Assembly: GCF_003473485.1 (NCBI RefSeq)
Contig: NC_053043.1
Location: forward strand, 34,696,576 to 34,760,575
DNA: 64,000 nt
From: Medicago truncatula
Lineage: Eukaryota > Streptophyta > Magnoliopsida > Fabales > Fabaceae
Direction of reading: 5' to 3'
In this document: positions 57,955 to 64,000 of the stretch, piece after piece
How positions within the stretch are numbered: position 1 is the stretch's first letter
Layout of the letters: each line of letters opens with the position of its first letter
Notes under the pieces: generated by a model
The model's database searches: none
What the model saw: the letters and a program-made list of their open reading frames with translations, nothing else
Told to the model about the DNA's origin: nothing
Translations under genes and position numbers: made by a program

Positions 57955-60179
57955 CTAATTTTGAGCAAGAGCAAGGAAGAAAATATCATCAAGCCTGTCG
58001 TTGCTAGGTGAGTTGCCACCATACACTAATAATCCCTCTTGGCTGCCTCGGCTAGCACCGGCAAATGCACACCACCCACGTGGTCCTGGATGATCACCTG
58101 AATCCACCTTATCGTCCAACCTCGTCCATGATAGCGTCTCCGTGTCTAATGCATAAAGCTCACCTGAAAATTGACCAGCACCCATGTGACCTTGGTCACT
58201 AGGGTCTATTTCCCCACCATATACAATTATGTGTTTCCCAATCAAACAGGTTGAAAACACGCTACGGGCCGTTGGTTTGAGCCCACTTGTTTCCACTTGG
58301 GCCCATGTCTTTTGGGCCAGGTTGAAGAAATGCACGTCATCCACTTCCATTCCAGCAAAACCATACACAACCCATATTTTTCCTTGGGCCACTGTTAGGC
58401 CCGGCCCACCTCTTCCCTTGCAACTTTCACCGGGAGATGGTAATTCCGCCCACTTGCCATCCACAACATCAAATGCCCATAAATCATTCAGCCTTCCGGC
58501 AACCCCACAGCCGCCGAAAACATACACATTTCGGTCATCGGCAGTCATGGAGTGATAGCTACGGTTAGGAGGCCCAATATCTCCACTTGAAATCAAGGCC
58601 CAATTGTTGGTTTTAGTGTCAAAAGAATAGAGCTCATTGAGTTCATTGTGTTCAGCATCTCTTCCACCAAATACATAGATGGTTTCTCCAACTGCAGCCA
58701 TCGTGACACCTACACGTGGTGGCGGTGTGTTCCCGGATACATCGGCTACTGACCATGCCAAGGTATCTAGGTCGTACACGTGTAACTTGTTATCAACGGG
58801 GACACGTGGCTCAAACTCACCGCCGAATGCATAGACCTTCTGTCCTACTACGGCAATAGCATGTGAACTTCTTGCTCCTTGCAAGATTCCTCTTTGATCA
58901 AGCTGAAACAATAATTTAAAAAAAATCTGAATATTTCATTTTAACAACAATAGGGGAGTAGCACAAATAATTTTAAGAATGCTATCTAGTAGATACTGGT
59001 AGAAGATAACACAAGAGTCATAAATATCAAAATTCTCAGAAACTATTGAAGAATACTGGTAGTAGATTACAGAGATATTTTTCAACTTAATCAAAAGACT
59101 CAAAAATGAATGTTTCCTTAACTATTAGCCTGATACATGAACTATAACAATTTTTTCATGGAAACCTAATTCCTTAAAAAATCTTAAATTTACCTAAATA
59201 TCTAAGGAGAAATATGTTATAATATGCAAGTGATAGCTAGAGAGGAGAAGTATCTTGTATGGTCTACGGACTAACGGTACTTGAAAATTGTTCATACTTT
59301 GACAATTATATGACATTCCTACCTAAACTTAAGTAAAAGGTCACAGTCCTCTGCATCCTTACATCTACAGGAACAATTAAGGATCTGTTTGGATTGATTT
59401 TTTTGAGCTTATTTACTTGCATAAGTACTGCTAAGACTGTTTGGGAGAACTTATGAAAACAGCTTATGACATTTTCATAAGTTGTTTTCGGCTTATTTCC
59501 ATAAGCTCTCCAAAATAACTTACAAAGACAACTTATACATAAACATTTTGACTTTATTTTATCTTTTACAATAAAAATAGCTTATACACAAGCACTTATG
59601 TTATAAGCTCCAAACATGGCCTAAATCTAGAGAGAAAAATTTACGTGTTTAGTCAGATGCTATGAAGCACAGATACGTACACGTACAACGGACACTGACA
59701 CTGACACTGGAACGCCGACACCGCTAATAATTTGAAAAAATCACATAATTCAGTGTAATTATATGTTCGGTGTCGGTGTCAAACACGACAAGTGTCCGAC
59801 ACAGGGACACGGCTGACCGGAGGAGTGTCTATGCTTCATAGGATAGGTCAGATATTAGTAGAAATTGAAGTTGGAAACTTAATTTTGACCTGAAATCAAT
59901 ATTTATGCTATTGAGAACCTGAGTGGTTTATCACTATCATCAATGTCACACGCAAAATCACAAAACAACTCATAAACTAAAACCCCCAATTTTTCATTTC
60001 ACATACATTTTTCCACCTTTAACAACACAAAAATTGTATATGTTGAGGAAATCATATGATCCAATAAGCTAAACAGAACAAAAAATATATATGAATTATA
60101 AAAATCACTGAAATGAAATTCAAGAGTAACAGTGAAAGAGAGAACAGACCTTGACCCAACTGCCATGAAGTATCGCCAT
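57955..60179 (-). CDS. Kelch-repeat protein, nitrile-specifier protein 5-like
   Basis: Exon 1 (60179-60150, MAILHGSWVK) and exon 2 (58902-57955) with a GT..AG intron of 1,247 bp give 325 aa, about the length of Arabidopsis NSP5. Kelch blades are visible as YAFGGE, YVFGGRD, YVFGGCG, WVVYGFAG, IIVYGGE and LLVYGGN. The stretch GGEIDPSDQGHMGAG (E241, H249) lies where specifier proteins bind Fe(II); the canonical E-x3-D-x3-H spacing is altered, since S, not D, is in the middle position. NSPs steer glucosinolate hydrolysis toward nitriles, but legumes generally lack glucosinolates, so the role here is unknown; a cytosolic scaffold or ancestral activity is possible. There are no breaks, and three degraded relatives lie leftward. 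Confidence 0.93.
59381..59621. mobile_element. Tourist-like (PIF/Harbinger) MITE in the Kelch intron
   Basis: The ends GGATCTGTTTGGA and, inverted, GGCCATGTTTGGA, are flanked by TAA on both sides (59378-59380 and 59622-59624). It is 241 bp, with AGCTTAT/ATAAGCT-rich interior arms. Confidence 0.8.
59667..59848. mobile_element. MITE-like inverted repeat in the Kelch intron
   Basis: CTATGAAGCACAGATACG at about 59669 pairs with an inverted TGTCTATGCTTCATAG ending about 59842. The interior has short GACACTGACACTGAC repeats and a mirrored GTCGGTGTCAAACACGACAAG stretch. GTCAGAT occurs at both outer sides, a possible target duplication. Confidence 0.55.
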
Positions 60180-60408
60180 TGCTGGAATCAACAGTCACTA
60201 AAAGATGAACACCGAAGCGAAATTGGTGTCACTGTGTTGTATACGATAATGCGTTGGCCTAATATATAATCGTCATTGATTACTTTAATGTTTATTATTA
60301 TTGCACCAGTAACACACTCTCACGTAGTACGTACCAAAGAATGATGACGGGTCATTTTCTCCTTTTTCAATGATCCCTTTCATACCAATCAAAAATATAT
60401 ATACTCAC
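60180..60408 (-). promoter_or_regulatory. 5' flank of the Kelch gene
   Basis: Upstream of the ATG at 60179. ATTATATATTAGGCCAACGC-like sequence (minus strand, about 60270-60250) contains a possible TATA element. The assignment is tentative. Confidence 0.35.
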
Positions 60409-60725
60409 TACGTCCTAAATTATAAGAATGAAAAATTTTCATATTTATTAAAAAAACTAAAATATAGTAGTACTAGTTTATAATATATTGGTTTCTTGTG
60501 TTATTTTTTGAATAAGTGTTATAGAAAAATGTAAAAACATTTTTATTGGTTATTGATTATAGAGAAAATGAAAGGAGGAGCAAATTAAATATAGTTTGTA
60601 TGTAATTTCCTTTTGAAAAATTTTATTTTTAAAATAACATAATTAAATGTGATAAAATTTGTCTTTTTTACTTATAATTAAGGAAGAAAAAAAAAAGTTT
60701 TTTCTTATAATTTAGAACGGATGTA
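60409..60725. mobile_element. Stowaway-like MITE
   Basis: ACGTCCTAAATTATAAGAAT at about 60411 pairs with an inverted ATCCGTTCTAAATTATAAGA at about 60703-60722. These are typical CTCCGTCC...ATAAG mariner-type ends. Confidence 0.6.
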
Positions 60726-60949
60726 AAATATAAGTTATCTAATAAATTTAAAAAGTGAATTGTTTCTTTTGATAAGAATAAAAGGGAGTGAAAATTTCAT
60801 ATTATAATGATAACAAACAAAAAGAAAATAATTTTACCTGACATTTCATATATGATATTAAAACGTAATTTTAGAACGGTTTAATTTGTATATTATTCTT
60901 GATAAGACAAGAGCACAATGCCGTTAATTTGTATAGATAAATGATATTT

Positions 60950-61310
60950 GTACAATCATTTTTGTACAACTTTTGTACAACATTCTCTCTCATACTCATA
61001 TTATCTTCTTATTCTCTCTCTTCTTTTTTTTCTCTCTATCTTTTTTACCAATAAGAAGAGAATACAACAAGGTTGTCCCAAAAGTTGTACCAAAAGAGTT
61101 GTTCAAATATCATTACTCTGAAAGAGAAATAATATTTGAACATCCATTTGGTGACAACTTTTGCGACAACTTTCTCTCTCATACACACATTATATTTTTA
61201 CTTTATCTCTCTATTGCTATGATTTCCATGTCAATACTACTTTTTCTTTATAAATTATGGTTGTCAAATAAGTTGTGACCAAATTGGTTGTTCAAATAAC
61301 ACTATCCTTT
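60950..61310. repeat. Two adjacent MITE copies of one family
   Basis: GATATTTGTACAATCATTTTTG ... AGTTGTTCAAATATCATTAC-like and then AATATTTGAACATCCATTTGG ... TTGGTTGTTCAAATAACACT-like units lie side by side. Both have CTCTCTCATAC(T/A)CA(T/C)ATTAT interiors. Ends of the same family recur at about 23743-23770 and 31941-31960. Confidence 0.6.
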
Positions 61311-61628
61311 TAGAAACTAAGTTATATAAAGGTGACATTATGATGTGATTTGACTAAATACGTGTTTCTAGACATGATATATGTTAATAAGAAATTTGGC
61401 TCAAATGGTTAATAAATTTTATCAAATGACGAATTGTTCAAAAGAACCTAATATCGATTAATTGAATGGTTAACATGAAAAAAATACATGTTCTATTTTC
61501 TTTTATTACTTGTGAAAATGTTTATGACGATTTATTTTGTATAATTATTTTATACTAACCATTAATCACAAATCGTCAACAACAACACAACAAAAATTTA
61601 CTATTTTATTTTTAAACATGGCTCTATT

Positions 61629-61752
61629 GTTCACTGCTCAATTGGTAGAGACATACATTAATATATGCAGGGGCGGAGGTTCGAACCGGACACCTCACTT
61701 ATTTACCTTGCAAAAGGTAAATTCTAACAATTAAACTACTTGACAAAAAAAT
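61629..61752 (+). mobile_element. tRNA-derived SINE, 13-bp target duplication
   Basis: CTCAATTGGTAGAGACAT (A box) and GGAGGTTCGAACCGG (B box) precede a tail TACTTGACAAAAAAA. ACATGGCTCTATT at 61616-61628 recurs exactly at 61753-61765. Confidence 0.88.
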
Positions 61753-61765
61753 ACATGGCTCTATT

Positions 61766-62620
61766 ATGAGATGTTGTAAGAAGATTCTATTTGCAAGTGA
61801 AAACTATAGAATTAATTTTGTTATGAAACAAACGAACTAATTTGTTGCTCATGCACATGCAAAAATGTCGAAGATTAGTGCTAGTCCCATAGTTTTTTAT
61901 TCAAATTGAATATGTATTAGGGATATTTTGATCGTAAAAATGAAATAAATTACTATTTATCAAAAAAGAAACGGTTGTAATTTCTTGTGTCTATCTTAGA
62001 TTTATCATATGGTCATTATCAAAAAGAAAAGATTTGTCAGAATGGTTTATGACACTTTCTCTAATTTTTTGAACATCTTATCGTTCTTTTCGTAGACGAG
62101 AAACAAACAACTGATAAAAACTCACGCACATAAGAGAGAGATCATTTGTTCAATTCGTGTAACCACGGAAAATATTAAACTTAACATTTCAGTATTGTCA
62201 CTTTAACTATATGTACAGATGAATATCTTGTGCTTATATTAGTGCTAATTTACAATAATGTTTGCTATTTTTGTAAGAAAAAAGAACACAGTTTTTTTGG
62301 TTAGAAAGGCAAAATAAAGAACACAGTTTCGTATCATCTGATAATAATGTTGTCCGTTGTTTGATTATGGTAAAAAAAAAATATGTGATTGATTCCATGG
62401 ATCACACCTTGATGATGTAATGCCAAAATTTTAATTTTGCAATTAATTTAATTTAATTAAGGGCCACAACCTCACAAGTCACAGTCCACTGGTTGCTTCT
62501 TCTTCTTCTTTTGTTTAAAAAATAGCTTAAATTGTAGGAATCTGGTTTAGGTGCTATGCGATTTGACGATTTCAAATATGATTGTTAATTATAATTTATT
62601 TTTTAATAGATTGTTAATTA
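61766..62620. other. Intergenic DNA, no gene seen
   Basis: AT-rich; a CTTCTTCTTCTTCTT tract near 62495 and an AATTTTAATTTTGCAATTAATTTAATTTAATT-like stretch near 62428 are the only structures noted. Confidence 0.4.
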
Positions 62621-62789
62621 CTCTTCTAAATATAAGTCAATTTTACTTTTTAGGTCCATTCAATTAATGATGTATATCTAAAAACACGTGTTTAGTCAAA
62701 TCACGTCATAATGTCACTAAAGACCACATACATCATTAATTGAATGAATCTAAAAAGAAAAATTTGTTTATATTTAAAAACGGATGGAG
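62621..62789. mobile_element. Stowaway-like (Tc1/mariner) MITE, 169 bp
   Basis: CTCTTCTAAATATAAGTCAA at the left pairs with an inverted CTCCATCCGTTTTTAAATAT at the right. TA lies on both sides. The arms match further over CATTCAATTAATGATGTAT. A partial relative lies at 61325-61385. Confidence 0.8.
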
Positions 62790-63235
62790 TATGTTATTAA
62801 AATTGCTATTCTCCGTAAGTAGATTGTGATGAAAGTGCCTAAATCATGCTTTGTTGTAATAATATAATATGACAAGTTAATTGTCAACCATAGCACAAAC
62901 ATGAATATAATAACTGTCACTAGCTTTGCTAAAAAAAAACTGCCACTAGCTCCTTAATTCCAAAAATATAACTATCACCAGCACACATTCAACTATTGCT
63001 TTTAAAGAGTAGTACAAGAATGTGTTTAAACAAGTATATGTTATCATTGCTCTTTTGTAAATGTGAAGAAGTTTTTGAAACTTGTCTTAATACTAATGAT
63101 AACTATTCATGTAGTAGTGTATAAGGTGAAAGATAATGACATTTTAAGAATTACAAAAATATCAAAATTTTATAAGAAATGTCTAGAAATTTACATTAGA
63201 TAATATTTAGCTTGAAGTCAATAAAGACCAATAAA

Positions 63236-63556
63236 CAGTGGCGAATCTTAAGTTAATTTGTTGGGGGTGTCAAATATTGGTAGCATAAATCAGTTTCAAA
63301 CCATTATCAAAATTATAAGTTGCAGTGGTGGTCGCTTGCTTGAGTGTTACATGGATGACATCAATTCAACTCCCACCAGTATATCTTTTCTTGAATATAA
63401 AAACATTAAAAATACAATTGAAATATAAAAAAGTGTGTGGGAGGGTCGCACACACGTCTTCAAGACAATTGGGGTTGTCTGACCACTACAACAACCTAAA
63501 AACTTGTGATATATTATGATTAATATGCTATGGGTCTCCAAGGAGATCCGCCCCTG
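63236..63556. mobile_element. hAT-type non-autonomous element, 321 bp, 8-bp target duplication
   Basis: CAGTGGCGAATCTTAAG at the left and, inverted, CAGGGGCGGATCTCC at the right are hAT-like ends. CCAATAAA at 63228-63235 recurs as CCAATAAG at 63557-63564. Confidence 0.75.
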
Positions 63557-63666
63557 CCAATAAGACATCTTTTAGCTATGCCGTCGTGATATGCTAGTTC
63601 ACATAGTTTCATGTGGTAGTTGATAATCTTGACACAAGAAGTGTTAAGATCAAAAAATTACAAAGT

Positions 63667-63672
<6 letters not shown>

Positions 63673-63711
<39 letters not shown>
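63673..63711. repeat. (TA)n microsatellite
   Basis: About 19 TA units; the following ~290 bases to the window end show no gene. Confidence 0.9.
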
Positions 63712-63714
<3 letters not shown>

Positions 63715-64000
63715 ATCAAAACAACGACGTCGCCAAACCATAAAAAATAAAATAAAGCAAGTTATAAATAAAGTCATTCATAAACATATGATCGGTTGAG
63801 TACTTCATTTGTAAAAATTGTAAGGAAAACCCTTAACTTTATATTTGATCCCTGAGCATACCAAGAGTTTAGCCATATTTAAATACATTTTTTAACAAGA
63901 ACCATATTCAAATACACGTCATTCAAATTAAATGAAAGCATTCGTTCACTTTCTTTCGTTAAGATACGAAGCCTAAAAATTGAACCACGTGACATAAACT

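Overview
The window is nuclear DNA from a flowering plant, most likely a legume of the Medicago/Trifolium type. It is AT-rich, genes have short exons with GT..AG introns, and transposable elements of most plant superfamilies are nested in one another. The legume placement is inferred from the style of the LTR, SINE and CACTA sequences and was not tested by a search.

Layout. 1-9195: a decayed CACTA (En/Spm) element whose only visible terminus is at 9195. Its leftward transposase-like gene carries a 974-bp, four-copy tandem amplification and ends in a 1.8-kb palindrome at the window edge. A truncated LINE and a foldback element sit inside it. 10270-12255: an intact three-exon NAC transcription factor of the JUNGBRUNNEN1/ANAC042 type. 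12256-20380: repeats, including a LINE ORF1 relic and nested foldback elements. 20380-60179: an alternating array on the minus strand of four 2-oxoglutarate/Fe(II) dioxygenase genes (ACC-oxidase-homolog type) and nitrile-specifier-like Kelch genes. One Kelch copy is intact (57955-60179); three others are fragments. The array is expanded by a 13.3-kb CACTA element (36665-49998) that split a Kelch pseudogene and itself contains an approximately 8.3-kb Helitron (about 41123-49434), plus a copia fragment, a SIRE-like copia solo LTR, a Tekay-like LTR fragment, SINEs and MITEs. 60180-64000: upstream DNA of the Kelch gene, full of MITEs.

Functional genes: the NAC factor, four apparently complete dioxygenases (369, 370, 381 and 370 aa, all with the Fe-binding HxD...H set and the RxS 2-oxoglutarate motif) and one Kelch protein (325 aa). 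The dioxygenase/Kelch pairs look like a local tandem family arising by repeated duplication of a two-gene unit. Copy 3 has lost intron 1 precisely, and copy 4 carries a plastid rpoC2 fragment in intron 2. I see no bacterial, viral or CRISPR system. The most unusual material is the dioxygenase-Kelch array, the tandemly amplified transposase exons and the well-resolved nested insertions.
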